Below, piece by piece: positions 1-8,576 of a stretch of DNA of 64,000 nucleotides. Source of the stretch: Bin87 sp965217175 (GTDB taxonomy: Bacteria > Chloroflexota > Dehalococcoidia > Lucifugimonadales > UBA3495); NCBI GenBank assembly GCA_965217175.1, contig OZ244251.1:3100001-3164000 (forward strand), read 5' to 3'. The translations under genes were made by a program, and so were the position numbers. Under the pieces are notes generated by a model. The model worked only from the letters and a program-made list of their open reading frames with translations, had not been told where the DNA came from and ran no database searches. How positions within the stretch are numbered: the stretch's first letter is position 1; the number at the start of each line of letters is the position of its first letter.

Positions 1-87
1 ACCCACCAGGCTTTTTACGCCGGCTGGCCTGTGGCCGCCAACGCCGCCCGAATCGCCAAAGAAGTATTCGAAGAACGCGGCGTCTAA
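1..87 (+). CDS. C-terminus of a carboxymuconolactone decarboxylase-like protein (partial)
   Basis: Only the last 28 codons are in the window, ending at a TAA at 85-87; the 5' part lies upstream. The visible tail includes FYAGWPVAANAARIAKEVF, which resembles the C-terminal helix of the carboxymuconolactone decarboxylase (CMD)/AhpD-like family. In that family, members are small alpha-helical proteins that act either as decarboxylases in the beta-ketoadipate pathway or as peroxidase-like proteins. Which type this is cannot be told because the catalytic segment is missing. It runs in the same direction as the TPP enzyme that starts 75 bp later, so the two could be co-transcribed. Confidence 0.6.
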   Translation, partial: THQAFYAGWPVAANAARIAKEVFEERGV

Positions 88-162
88 CGTCCCATACCCC
101 GGCACACACCGACGCGACCCGGACGCTTGCCGCTCCGGTTATATCAATCAGGAGGCAACCCG

Positions 163-1833
163 ATGCCACGAATGACGGGGGCTCGTTTCCTCGCCGAAAC
201 CCTGCGGGATTACGGCGTTACCCATGTTTTCTTTGTCCCGGCCATCATCCGCAGAGCCCTGATGGAAATGGAAGACGTTGGAATTAAGCGCATCATCAGC
301 CACGGGGAGAAATCCGCGGCCTATATGGCCGACGCCTATGCCCGAGTTACCGGCAAGCCGGGACTCTGTTTCGCCCAGTCGGTTGGCGCCGCCAACCTGG
401 CCGCTGGTCTGCAGGACGCATACCTCGGCGTGTCTCCCGTCATTGCCATTACCGGCCACCGTCCTCCGATGCACCGGCATCGCAACTCCTACCAGGAAAT
501 CGAACACTCCAGCCCGTTTGCCTCGGTTACCAAATACAGCGCTGAAGTCGAATCCGTCGAACAGCTCCCCCATTTGCTCCGTCAGGCTTTCCGCGAGGCC
601 ACCAGCGGCCAGACCTTGCCAGTCCATCTCGATTTCTCCGGAATTTCCGGCGACGTCATTACCGACGGAGAGTTTGATACGGATGTCATCGTCGAAGAAT
701 CATTCACGGCTCGGCCGGCGTTTCGCCCCGAACCGGAACCCGAACGTGTTCGGGAGGCAGCCCGCATCCTTTCTCAGGCAGAACGTCCGGTCATCGTTGC
801 CGGCGGTGGTGTAACCGCTTCGGGTGCCCAGGCCGGGGTCGTCCGGCTGGCCGAAATGCTCAATATCCCGGTCGCCACCGCGCTGAACGCCAAGGGCTGC
901 ATCCCCGAAAACCATCCCCTGTCGGTCGGTGTGGTGGGCAGCTACTCCCGGTGGTCGGCTAACCGGGTCGTGTCCGAAGCCGATCTGGTGTTGTTCATCG
1001 GCAGCCATACCGGCAGCCAGGTTACGCTTGACTGGCGGGTCCCGGCCGTCGGTACGCCGGTGGTCCAAATCGATATCGACGCCACGGAGCTGGGACGTTC
1101 GTACCCTGGGACGTACGGATTGATGGGCGATGCCCAACGCACGCTACAACGCCTCATCGACGTCCTCGAACCCAGCGGCGGCAACGCCGGCTGGGTGGCC
1201 CAGGCTCAGGAACACGTCCAGAACTGGAGGCAGGAGAACGAGCCTCTGTTGACCTCCAATGATGTTCCCATCCGTCCGGAACGGCTGTGCCAGGAGCTAA
1301 CCGACTTCCTCCCGTCTGACGCCGTTTTGCTAGCCGACACCGGCCACGCCGGCATCTGGACCGGCAGCATGGTCGAACTAAACCGCCCGGGTCAGTCCTA
1401 CCTCAGGGCCGCCGGGTCGTTGGGTTGGGGCCTGCCGGCCGCTCTCGGAGCCAAGTGTGGCGCGCCCGACCGTCCGGTCGTTTGTTGGACCGGCGACGGT
1501 GGAATGTGGTACCACATCGGCGAACTGGAAACTGCGGTTCGTTACGGCATCAACGCTGTTATCGTGGTGCACAACAACGGCGGTCTGAATCAGGACCGTC
1601 GTGGCGACGAGGCGGCCTACGTCGGGCGCGAGGGCAATCCCGACGAGTTATGGCGCTTCACCGACACCAACTTCGCCCAGATCGCCGAGTCCATGGGAGC
1701 GCTGGGAATCCGAGTTACCGATCCGAACCAGATCAACTCCGCTCTGGACCAGGCGGTAAGCGCCAATCGCCCGGCGGTGGTCGACATCGTCAGCGACGGC
1801 GACGTGGCCGCAGAACCTCCGTGGGGGCCTTAA
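163..1833 (+). CDS. Thiamine pyrophosphate-dependent enzyme, acetolactate synthase-like
   Basis: A 556-residue protein with the full three-domain layout of the acetolactate synthase/benzoylformate decarboxylase superfamily: N-terminal PYR domain, central domain and C-terminal PP domain. The catalytic Glu that activates the TPP aminopyrimidine is visible as E49 in HGEKSA. The TPP/Mg motif begins with GDG at 444-446 and closes with HNN at 470-472. The start is ATG 163 because GGAGG at 151-155 is well spaced; a TTG at 127 in the same frame lacks this. The substrate is unknown: members join or cleave 2-oxo acids, and nearby genes look catabolic rather than biosynthetic for branched-chain amino acids (no ilvN or ilvC). 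A hairpin at 1859-1891 may end the transcript. Confidence 0.85.
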   Translation: MPRMTGARFLAETLRDYGVTHVFFVPAIIRRALMEMEDVGIKRIISHGEKSAAYMADAYARVTGKPGLCFAQSVGAANLAAGLQDAYLGVSPVIAITGHRPPMHRHRNSYQEIEHSSPFASVTKYSAEVESVEQLPHLLRQAFREATSGQTLPVHLDFSGISGDVITDGEFDTDVIVEESFTARPAFRPEPEPERVREAARILSQAERPVIVAGGGVTASGAQAGVVRLAEMLNIPVATALNAKGCIPENHPLSVGVVGSYSRWSANRVVSEADLVLFIGSHTGSQVTLDWRVPAVGTPVVQIDIDATELGRSYPGTYGLMGDAQRTLQRLIDVLEPSGGNAGWVAQAQEHVQNWRQENEPLLTSNDVPIRPERLCQELTDFLPSDAVLLADTGHAGIWTGSMVELNRPGQSYLRAAGSLGWGLPAALGAKCGAPDRPVVCWTGDGGMWYHIGELETAVRYGINAVIVVHNNGGLNQDRRGDEAAYVGREGNPDELWRFTDTNFAQIAESMGALGIRVTDPNQINSALDQAVSANRPAVVDIVSDGDVAAEPPWGP

Positions 1834-1856
1834 AGCCTCCACGAACCTTCGCCGAA

Positions 1857-2714
1857 TCAGGCCGCCCGTTCCAGAAACTCACGGGCGGCCTCATAGTTTC
1901 GTGCGCCGCCCCTGCGGATCGGAGGAACCAGGTAGCAGTCCCGCGCCCCGCCATCCCGCAGAGCCTCCCAGTTCCCCAGCGCAATTTCCACTCCGGAACG
2001 ACCGGCCGCCAATTCATCACGCACCTTTTGCGGCACATTGGCAAACGATATCCCGTCCGTTTCCATCAATCCGATTCCGTAGAACACCGGCGTCTCGGCA
2101 AAATTACCGCCGCTGCGACCGCGGGCATCGTCGAATCGTTCCACGTCAACCGGATCGAATACCGGCTGGGTGATCAGGAATCGCGCCCCTGCCGCCACCT
2201 TTCTCGCCGCCAGTCGCGCCTCATCCTCTATCCCGCGTCCCAGATCAACCGTCGCCCCGACGCAAAAATCGGTGGGAGCGGCCAACCCCCTCCCGCGGTA
2301 ATCGATACCCCCGTTCAACGCGGATATGGCAGTCATCAATTCGGTGGGCCGATAGTCTTCAACCGCCACTGCCCCGTAATCGGTCGGTCCGAACTGATCG
2401 CCCGCTACGACGATGACGTTTTCCAGACCCAGGCCCTGGGCCCCCAGCAACAACGACTGTAGCGCCAGACGGTTCATGTCCCGCGTGGCCAGAGTGAAAA
2501 TTGGTTCTGCGGAAAAACGGGATCGCAACACCGCCGCTGTCGTCACGGAATTCATACGTACCGCCCGACCGGGGTTGTACGCCACGGAAATAAAATCTGA
2601 TTGAACCGGCGGCTCCGGAACGTCAACCGCCCGACCGCTGCGGGGAGGCGAATAATCGCAGATGAAGCCAGGGCGACCGGTCTTCGCCCAGCAAACGTCG
2701 GTTACTTTGACCAT
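1857..2714 (-). CDS. Methylenetetrahydrofolate reductase-like protein
   Basis: A 285-residue protein resembling the MetF/MTHFR TIM barrel. It has the early strand/loop segment around FISVAYNPG, the segment ENVIVVAGDQ (family position LVLRGD) near residue 100, and GARFLITQPVFD in the second half (family: GADFIITQ.FFD). Family members reduce 5,10-methylene-THF to 5-methyl-THF using FAD. Several other family hallmarks are degenerate and there is no methyltransferase or homocysteine gene nearby, so the substrate could be a different folate or C1 carrier. It starts 16 bp after mqnA on the same strand, so the two probably share a transcript. The C-terminal codons form a hairpin that may terminate the facing gene. 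Confidence 0.7.
   Translation of the reverse strand: MVKVTDVCWAKTGRPGFICDYSPPRSGRAVDVPEPPVQSDFISVAYNPGRAVRMNSVTTAAVLRSRFSAEPIFTLATRDMNRLALQSLLLGAQGLGLENVIVVAGDQFGPTDYGAVAVEDYRPTELMTAISALNGGIDYRGRGLAAPTDFCVGATVDLGRGIEDEARLAARKVAAGARFLITQPVFDPVDVERFDDARGRSGGNFAETPVFYGIGLMETDGISFANVPQKVRDELAAGRSGVEIALGNWEALRDGGARDCYLVPPIRRGGARNYEAAREFLERAA
1859..1891 (+). terminator. Stem-loop at convergent gene ends
   Basis: A perfect 11-bp inverted repeat (AGGCCGCCCGT, 11-nt loop, ACGGGCGGCCT) begins 26 bp after the TPP-enzyme stop and is followed by CATAGTTTC. It lies inside the last codons of the MTHFR-like gene on the other strand. The T-tract is weak, so intrinsic termination is inferred from position and stem strength. 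Confidence 0.5.
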
Positions 2715-2730
2715 CCAACGAAATAAAGCG

Positions 2731-3501
2731 TCATCCGCCCAACTGTTCCAGGCACTCCCTGAATCGGTTTATGCTTTGCTGTTCCGACCGGCCAATGTAG
2801 TAACGGATTCCCTGAACGTACTGCACCACGTCTCGCGGCAGCATCAGCAGCTCGTCCCGCGGTTCGTTCAGGTGGTAAAGGGCATCGACCCCTTCTTCCA
2901 GTCCCACGTACAGCGTATCCTCCAGCAATGCCTTCTCCTGGTTCTCCAGCGACTTGCGCATCACCCACCTGCTGAACACAAAAGGCAATCCGGTCCAGTC
3001 CAACCACTCCTGGCCCAAGTCGATTCGGTGGGCAAACCCGCGGGCGCCGCGACGCCGACGCAACGCTCGGTTGCCAATCAGCAAAAACGCATCGAACGGT
3101 TCGTCGGGTCGAATCACATCGCCCGGACGCTCGGCGAATTCACCGGGTTCCACTCCGTATCTTTGCCGCAGCAACACTTCCAGCAATCGGCGCGCGGTAA
3201 CGTCCTCGTCCGATATCCCAATGGTGACTCCACCCAGTTCTTCCATGGGAACCTGGGAATACAGCAGGACGCTGGTTGCCCGGTTGATGGTGGCGAAACA
3301 GAATCCGCTGATCGGTTCGAATTCCTCTTCCAGGCGAAACGTGTCCACGAGATGGGCAGGTCCCGCGTCCAGTTCCCCGCTCGCCAACAGGTCGCCCATC
3401 TGCCGCGGAGTAGTACTGCGCAACACTATGCCACGGCGTTCCATATCGAAGTAGAATGGTTCGGCTTCCAGATACGGTAGCCGGCCGACTTTAATGGGCA
3501 T
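2731..3501 (-). CDS. mqnA: MqnA-like chorismate dehydratase (futalosine menaquinone pathway)
   Basis: A 256-residue protein of the MqnA/MqnD periplasmic-binding-protein-like fold. It opens with the typical KVGRLPYLEAEP (family pattern: phi-G-x-phi-x-Y-x-N/E-x-x-P) and continues with PRQMGDLLASGELDAGP, the usual short block where the family has P..L...L..G.IDVG. MqnA converts chorismate to 3-enolpyruvoyl-benzoate, the first step of the futalosine route to menaquinone. The rest of the later steps (prenyltransferase, decarboxylase, methyltransferase) are at 20-24.4 kb. MqnA is favoured over MqnD by the N-terminal pattern, but the two are related and the assignment was made by eye. Confidence 0.75.
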   Translation of the reverse strand: MPIKVGRLPYLEAEPFYFDMERRGIVLRSTTPRQMGDLLASGELDAGPAHLVDTFRLEEEFEPISGFCFATINRATSVLLYSQVPMEELGGVTIGISDEDVTARRLLEVLLRQRYGVEPGEFAERPGDVIRPDEPFDAFLLIGNRALRRRRGARGFAHRIDLGQEWLDWTGLPFVFSRWVMRKSLENQEKALLEDTLYVGLEEGVDALYHLNEPRDELLMLPRDVVQYVQGIRYYIGRSEQQSINRFRECLEQLGG

Positions 3502-3687
3502 TACACCGCCACCAACTTATTGAAATTCAGAATCCATCCGGTCAACGCGCCGGATCATCCAGCAACCAGACAGGCCAGTAAGATTGTATGGCTGCCCGCA
3601 TTGTGGGTCAAGAACCGTAAAATAAACTCAATCGTAAATACTATAATCGTAAGAACAGCCGGCGCCCCGGCTAAACGGATCGAAACT

Positions 3688-5172
3688 GTGCATAAATATC
3701 TCATCAGCTTAGTATTCATCGCCACTGTCGCCGTGGCAGTTTTGCTCACGTCGTCAACCCCAGCCGCGTTCGCCCAGGCGGACATTGTGGTGACCCGTCA
3801 GGGCGTCGAAAATCAGTTCCCCGACGGCTTGCGTTTCTACATATCCGCAGAGAGTTCCAGCTCGATAGACGAAATCCGTGTATACGTGCGCAAACTCGGG
3901 CAGGCCAGCCGGATTACCTACCGTCAGGTGGAATTCGAACCCGGCGATTCCGTGTCTGGAGAAGCCCTGTTCAAAAGCAAAACAGCCAACGAATACATCC
4001 CCACCGGTACGCGCCTCTCCTACCATTTCGAAATCCGCGCCCAGGACGGATCGGTGATGGAAACCCAACCCCAAACCGTGGTGTACCTCAATTCGGGACT
4101 CGACTGGCAAACGACCACTTCCGGATTCATCAACGTCTATTACTACCGTCACAATGACCGTTCAGAAGGGAGCGCCAACGCCGTATTGTCCGTCGCCGCC
4201 GATACCTATTCATTCATGGCCCCCATTCTGGGCGTTGAGCTCACCCAACCCATGAGCATCGTCGTCTATTCTGATTACAGGCACATGCTGGAAGCCCTGC
4301 AGCCAGCGTCTCGGGTCGCTTCGCAACAGCTCAGAACCCTGGGCAAAGCCTTCCCCAACGAACGTACCCTCCTGGTGGATGGATCTCTCAACAACATACT
4401 GTCCACCGCGGCCCACGAATTCACGCATCTCCTGGTTGCAGACTCGGCCGGCTCTTCATATTCCGGCGTCGACGCCTGGCTGAACGAGGGCCTCGCGGTC
4501 TATGCGGAACGCAACCCAGATACCGAGTTCGTGCGATACATCTCCGATGCCATCATGACTGACAGTGTCCCGCCTCTCGCCAGCCTGCGGACCTACGCCG
4601 GCACCCCCAGAGAGACCCTGCGCAACTACGGCCAGGGATTCGCGATGGTTTCATACCTGTTGGACACCTACGGCGCATCCACGATGTCCGATTTTTTCGC
4701 CAGCATCGCCACGTTGCGCACCACCGACAACGCTTTACAGGCCGCGTATGGCCGGTCCATAGTCGAGCTGGACAACGAATGGCGCGAGTCGGTCGGCCTG
4801 CTTCCCCGGTCGCTGGCCACCGAGTCCCTCCCTCCCCTTCAGCTGCTACCCACCAGGCGAGGCGGTTCAAATTCCTCGGCTAATCCGGCCCCTCCGCTGA
4901 TACCTGCGCAACTTTCTCCCACCGACCAGCCCGCCACCGGTCCGTCGGACGCCGCTGCGGCGCCGGACATCGAGGCGCAGCCGCCCTTGACCCCGGGACC
5001 GGCGCCGCAAGGAATCGAACCCCAGGAATCCTCGTCTCCTCCCGCCGCCGGATGCTACGCGCCAGCGTCCGCGAATTCGGCGCCGGCTGCTCCCGAGCTG
5101 ACCTCAATCGCTCTACTAACATTTCCCGCCGGCTTGTTGGGCCTCATCGCGGTGCGCCGACGCCGCAGATAA
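3688..5172 (+). CDS. Secreted HExxH metallopeptidase (peptidase MA-like) with C-terminal anchor
   Basis: I choose the GTG at 3688 (494 residues) because it puts a classic signal peptide at the N-terminus: HKYLISLVFIATVAVAVLL, then a cleavage site near AFAQA. The frame stays open upstream to 3520, but that extension looks non-coding. The catalytic zinc motif is HEFTH (around residue 246), followed by WLNEGLAVYAE, which supplies the third Glu ligand of gluzincins. The domain resembles peptidase MA-like proteins. After the peptidase comes a Pro/Ser/Ala-rich linker of roughly 100 residues, then a hydrophobic segment (LLTFPAGLLGLIAV) and an RRRRR tail, the layout of a cell-surface anchor. No LPXTG or PEP box is visible. 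The substrate is unknown. Confidence 0.7.
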   Translation: MHKYLISLVFIATVAVAVLLTSSTPAAFAQADIVVTRQGVENQFPDGLRFYISAESSSSIDEIRVYVRKLGQASRITYRQVEFEPGDSVSGEALFKSKTANEYIPTGTRLSYHFEIRAQDGSVMETQPQTVVYLNSGLDWQTTTSGFINVYYYRHNDRSEGSANAVLSVAADTYSFMAPILGVELTQPMSIVVYSDYRHMLEALQPASRVASQQLRTLGKAFPNERTLLVDGSLNNILSTAAHEFTHLLVADSAGSSYSGVDAWLNEGLAVYAERNPDTEFVRYISDAIMTDSVPPLASLRTYAGTPRETLRNYGQGFAMVSYLLDTYGASTMSDFFASIATLRTTDNALQAAYGRSIVELDNEWRESVGLLPRSLATESLPPLQLLPTRRGGSNSSANPAPPLIPAQLSPTDQPATGPSDAAAAPDIEAQPPLTPGPAPQGIEPQESSSPPAAGCYAPASANSAPAAPELTSIALLTFPAGLLGLIAVRRRRR

Positions 5173-5211
5173 TTTCTCCCACCCCGCCACCGCTGATCTG
5201 GCGCACATCGT

Positions 5212-5240
5212 TTGACACGGCAACTCTCCCCCATTACATT
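5212..5240 (+). promoter_or_regulatory. Sigma-70-type promoter
   Basis: TTGACA at 5212-5217, a 17-bp spacer and TACATT at 5235-5240, lying 55 bp before the start of the quinone-reductase-like gene. The -35 is a perfect consensus; the -10 matches four of six bases. Confidence 0.6.
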
Positions 5241-5294
5241 CCAACTCCCCGCTAGCCGTGGCGAAACTGCCAGAAACACCCGAGGAGGACCGTA

Positions 5295-6272
5295 ATGCGA
5301 GCTGTTTGGTACGAACAAAACGGAGACGCCACCGTGTTGCAGGTTGGTGAAATGCCCGACCCTGTTCCAGGACCCGGAGAAGTTCGCGTGCGCGTGCACG
5401 CTTCGGGCGTCAACCCGTCCGACTGGAAACGGCGTCAAGGCACCACCGCGCGCATCAACTTTCCGCGCATCATACCCAACCAGGACGGCAGCGGGATCAT
5501 CGACCAGGTGGGTCCCGGAGTACCGTCCAGCCGCATCGGCGAACGTGTCTGGCTGTACCAGTCTCAGATCGGACGCCCCTTCGGCACCGCCGCCGAATAC
5601 ACGGTTCAGCCGGCGATCCGGGCGGTCCCTTTACCCAATAACGCTGATTTCGCGCTTGCCGCCGGGTTGGGCGTGCCGGCCATGACCGCCCACCGTTGTG
5701 TGTTCGCAGACGGCCCGGTGGAGGGTAAAACCGTGCTGGTCCCCGGCGGCGCGGGAGCCGTGGGTAACATGGCGATCCAATTGGCCCGGCTGGGTGGCGC
5801 CGGAACCATCATCAGCACCGTGAGCGGAGACGCCAAAGGCGATATTGCCCGCAAGGCCGGCGCCGACCACACCGTCAATTATCGTTCCGAAGACACCGCC
5901 GCCCGCATCCTGGAACTCACCGACGGCAACGGCGTAGACCTTATCGTTGAGGTCGATTTTTCCGGCAACTTCGCCGTTAGCCAGCGGATCATCGGTCGCG
6001 GCGGCAGCATCTCGATTTACGCCGCCGGCAACGGTCTAGCCCCTGCATTCGACTTCCCCGTCAGCAACGTCAATGTCCGTCACGTACTGGTGTACGACAT
6101 GTCGGAACCCGCCAAGACCGCCGCCGTAAATGACGTTAACCGTTGGGTCGCTGAGGGCAGCCTGGTCGGCATGGACGGGCCGCATTTCCCGCTGGATGAC
6201 ACGGCCGGGGCCCATGAGGCAGTGCGCGCCGCCGCCGTTGGCAAGGTAGTCATCGACGTTCGCCACGACTAA
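5295..6272 (+). CDS. Zinc-independent MDR-family quinone oxidoreductase-like protein
   Basis: A 325-residue medium-chain dehydrogenase/reductase. The GroES-like N-terminal domain includes GEVRVRVHASGVNPSDWKRR. The Rossmann domain carries GGAGAVGNMAIQLAR (pattern AxxGxVG) with the NADPH-type surroundings found in quinone oxidoreductases (Qor) and zeta-crystallins. The structural and catalytic Cys zinc ligands of alcohol dehydrogenases are absent. Such enzymes reduce quinones or enones with NADPH. GAGGAGG sits just before ATG 5295, and a good promoter lies upstream. It is a single-gene unit; the following SDR converges on it. The real substrate cannot be read from the sequence. Confidence 0.85.
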   Translation: MRAVWYEQNGDATVLQVGEMPDPVPGPGEVRVRVHASGVNPSDWKRRQGTTARINFPRIIPNQDGSGIIDQVGPGVPSSRIGERVWLYQSQIGRPFGTAAEYTVQPAIRAVPLPNNADFALAAGLGVPAMTAHRCVFADGPVEGKTVLVPGGAGAVGNMAIQLARLGGAGTIISTVSGDAKGDIARKAGADHTVNYRSEDTAARILELTDGNGVDLIVEVDFSGNFAVSQRIIGRGGSISIYAAGNGLAPAFDFPVSNVNVRHVLVYDMSEPAKTAAVNDVNRWVAEGSLVGMDGPHFPLDDTAGAHEAVRAAAVGKVVIDVRHD

Positions 6273-6301
6273 TCGCGCCCCGTCGCAATCGGCGCCCGGT
6301 C

Positions 6302-7072
6302 TTACTGGGCCGTCGTGCCGCCGTCGATGACCAGCTCCGCGCCGGTGATGAAAGAAGATTCGTCGGAGGCGAGAAACACTATCCCATAGGCAATGTCGTC
6401 GGCGTTGCCCACGCGCCCGACCGGGATACGTTCCTGGATCCAGTCAAAGTACCGTTCGTTCTGGTAACTACCGTCCGTTAGCGGGGTACGGCAGTAGCCG
6501 GGGTGAATCGAATTGATTCGGATATTGTCTCCCGCGTACTGCAGCGCCGCCGATTTGGTAAACAGCCGGATGGCCCCCTTCGCCGCGTGGTAGGCGGTGG
6601 ACGTGGGGCTGCCTACTATTCCGTAAATCGAAGAAATATTCACTATCGACCCGTTGCCTGCTTTCAGCATCTCGGGAATGGCATGTTTGGTGCCCAGTAA
6701 CGTGCCCTTGGCGTGAACGTCCATCTGTCCGTCCCACACCGCTTCCGTCGTTTCCTCAACTGTGTAACGCGCCCCGGTGCCCGCATTGTTGACCAGCACG
6801 TCCAGCTTGCCATGCGCCGCAATCGCGGCGGCCACCGCATCGACCCAGTCCTGCTCGTTGGTTACGTCCAGTTTCACGAACGTGGCATTGCCGCCTTCCG
6901 CCCTGATCTGTGCCGCCGTGCGTTCGCCACCATCGGTATTGATGTCGCCCAGCACAACGCTGGCGCCTTCCCGACAGAACATCCGCGCTGCCGCCCCACC
7001 GAATCCCATCAGTTCGCCCTCGACGCCGCTGGCCGCCCCGCTGATCAACGCAACCTTGCCCTCCAACCGCAT
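6302..7072 (-). CDS. Short-chain dehydrogenase/reductase
   Basis: A 256-residue classical SDR. The cofactor motif is GAASGVEGELMGFG near residue 11, a variant of TGxxxGxG with a few extra residues between the glycines. LVNNAGTG supplies the NNAG motif; the catalytic residues are the Ser in IVNISSIYG and YHAAK (Tyr-x-x-x-Lys). The C-terminal IHPGYCRTPL and GAELVIDGG segments are typical. It resembles cyclopentanol/3-alpha-hydroxysteroid dehydrogenase-type SDRs, which oxidise or reduce alcohols and ketones with NAD(P). It faces the quinone-reductase-like gene end to end, 29 bp apart. Confidence 0.88.
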   Translation of the reverse strand: MRLEGKVALISGAASGVEGELMGFGGAAARMFCREGASVVLGDINTDGGERTAAQIRAEGGNATFVKLDVTNEQDWVDAVAAAIAAHGKLDVLVNNAGTGARYTVEETTEAVWDGQMDVHAKGTLLGTKHAIPEMLKAGNGSIVNISSIYGIVGSPTSTAYHAAKGAIRLFTKSAALQYAGDNIRINSIHPGYCRTPLTDGSYQNERYFDWIQERIPVGRVGNADDIAYGIVFLASDESSFITGAELVIDGGTTAQ

Positions 7073-7232
7073 AGTGCAACCTCCCGCCGTGGATATAACG
7101 TATTACCCGTTTTCGTAGGCGGCATTATATCAGGCGCCGGATTTGGCGAATCCGGGAAGTCGATCCCCCATTGCCGCTGCCAGTGCCCGTACTACCTCGA
7201 TACAACCGGCTGCGGAGTATTGTATCAACGGG

Positions 7233-7268
7233 TATAATGCTTGACTGGAGCCACGACAATATCGTGGC
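7233..7268 (+). promoter_or_regulatory. TATAAT -10 with an adjoining inverted repeat (candidate operator)
   Basis: TATAAT at 7233-7238 is followed at 7250-7268 by the perfect inverted repeat GCCACGA-CAATA-TCGTGGC, between the -10 and the ribosome-binding site AGGAGG (7279-7284) of the next gene. A convincing -35 was not seen. The repeat lies where a repressor would block initiation or a leader hairpin would form. The function is inferred from position only. Confidence 0.4.
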
Positions 7269-7293
7269 GCTACGGTATAGGAGGATATGCCCA

Positions 7294-8412
7294 ATGCCCG
7301 ACTACTTCACGGACGTGAATGTCTTACGCAATGGTGATTCTGCCGGCAACGGGATGGTGCTGAGTCTCACCGACCAGAACGGGCGACGAATCCACACCGT
7401 GGCCGTTCCCCAGGAAGGCCATTCTCACACCGGCCCAACCTGGGCCTACATCTTTGAAAACGACGGCCTTACCCTCATCGATCCGGGCGCTGCTGCCTCC
7501 TTCGATCTGTTGCAATCTGGCATGGCCCTGTTCGGCGCCAGTGCCGCCGACATCCAGAGGGTCATTATCACCCACGGCCACGCCGACCACGATGGTGGAG
7601 TGGCGCTCGTCGTGGAAGCCTCGGGCGCCGAGTTCTGGGCCCACGATATCTATCAGCCGCTGTTGCCCTTCGATCCCCGCGACCTGCAGCTGTTGCCCAC
7701 CTCTCGCATCAAAGAAGCGATGTGGGAAACCGCCCGCGCTAACGGATTCATCCCATCCGATTCCGAAGAGCGCGACCGCTACATGGCCTCGCGCAAGACC
7801 CACCAGGTAGGCCATCACATCACCGCCGGCGAGCATCAGGGCGAGTTGACCTACATGCATGCGCCAGGACATTCGCCCGATGAGATCTGCGCCACCCTCG
7901 GCGGAATGGTGTTCACCGGCGACCATGTGCTGCCCGAAATCAGCCCCCACCCGACCATGAAAACCGACTACCCGGCTGAGGTCAAAGATAGCCTGCCCCT
8001 CCATTACCAGGACCCGGTTGACTCGTTCGGATTGCTCACCTACCTGCGCTCATTGCAGAAGGTGGCCGACCTTGGTCCCGAAGTGGCCGTCTTGCCCGCC
8101 CACCGGTTGTACAACAATCACCGGTTCAACTTCCAGACGACGCAGCGCGCCGGCGACATCATCCGTTTCCATGCTCGGCGACTGGGCCGAATACTGGTAA
8201 CCGCTGGCCCGGAACCGCAACCGTTGGAAGACGTTACCCGCCGCACTTTCGAACGACGCAAGCTGGAAGGCGGCAATTTCTTCGCTGCCCTCACCGAGGT
8301 CGTGGCCCACGTCGAATTGCTGGAGGACTCCGGCGACCTAGAGGTGCTGGACAATCACCGAGTCCGACGCACCGGAGAAGAAAACTATCAGGAAATCCTG
8401 CGGGCGTTGTAG
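7294..8412 (+). CDS. Metallo-beta-lactamase-fold hydrolase
   Basis: A 372-residue protein when started at ATG 7294, which has AGGAGG 9 bp upstream; the frame is open further upstream but without such a signal. The metal motif THGHADHDGG (HxHxDH) is near residue 96, followed by HAPGHSPDE and the metal-bridging Asp in GMVFTGDHVLP. A further His follows in the last third (LPAHR). The fold is shared by glyoxalase II, lactonases and phosphonate or ester hydrolases, so only a two-metal hydrolase can be claimed. It is larger than glyoxalase II and has an additional C-terminal alpha-helical region, as in LACTB2-like and many uncharacterised catabolic members. Confidence 0.85.
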   Translation: MPDYFTDVNVLRNGDSAGNGMVLSLTDQNGRRIHTVAVPQEGHSHTGPTWAYIFENDGLTLIDPGAAASFDLLQSGMALFGASAADIQRVIITHGHADHDGGVALVVEASGAEFWAHDIYQPLLPFDPRDLQLLPTSRIKEAMWETARANGFIPSDSEERDRYMASRKTHQVGHHITAGEHQGELTYMHAPGHSPDEICATLGGMVFTGDHVLPEISPHPTMKTDYPAEVKDSLPLHYQDPVDSFGLLTYLRSLQKVADLGPEVAVLPAHRLYNNHRFNFQTTQRAGDIIRFHARRLGRILVTAGPEPQPLEDVTRRTFERRKLEGGNFFAALTEVVAHVELLEDSGDLEVLDNHRVRRTGEENYQEILRAL

Positions 8413-8576
8413 CCGGCCATTCGGTCCTACGGGATGGATTTGCCCAGGTATCATCGGGATGGATACAGCAGCATTCATCCGCAGGTAGATCGTTCAACCA
8501 ATTTGCCTAACTTGTTCTGACGCACCCTTGTCCGGCGCCGTTTAGCGCCTGGCAACCTAACCGGGAGGTTTCCGCT

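Noticed and set aside
148..627. Minus-strand ORF opposite the first TPP enzyme, and similar shadow frames elsewhere
   Set aside because: They lie opposite well-supported genes and have no homology or ribosome-binding sites.
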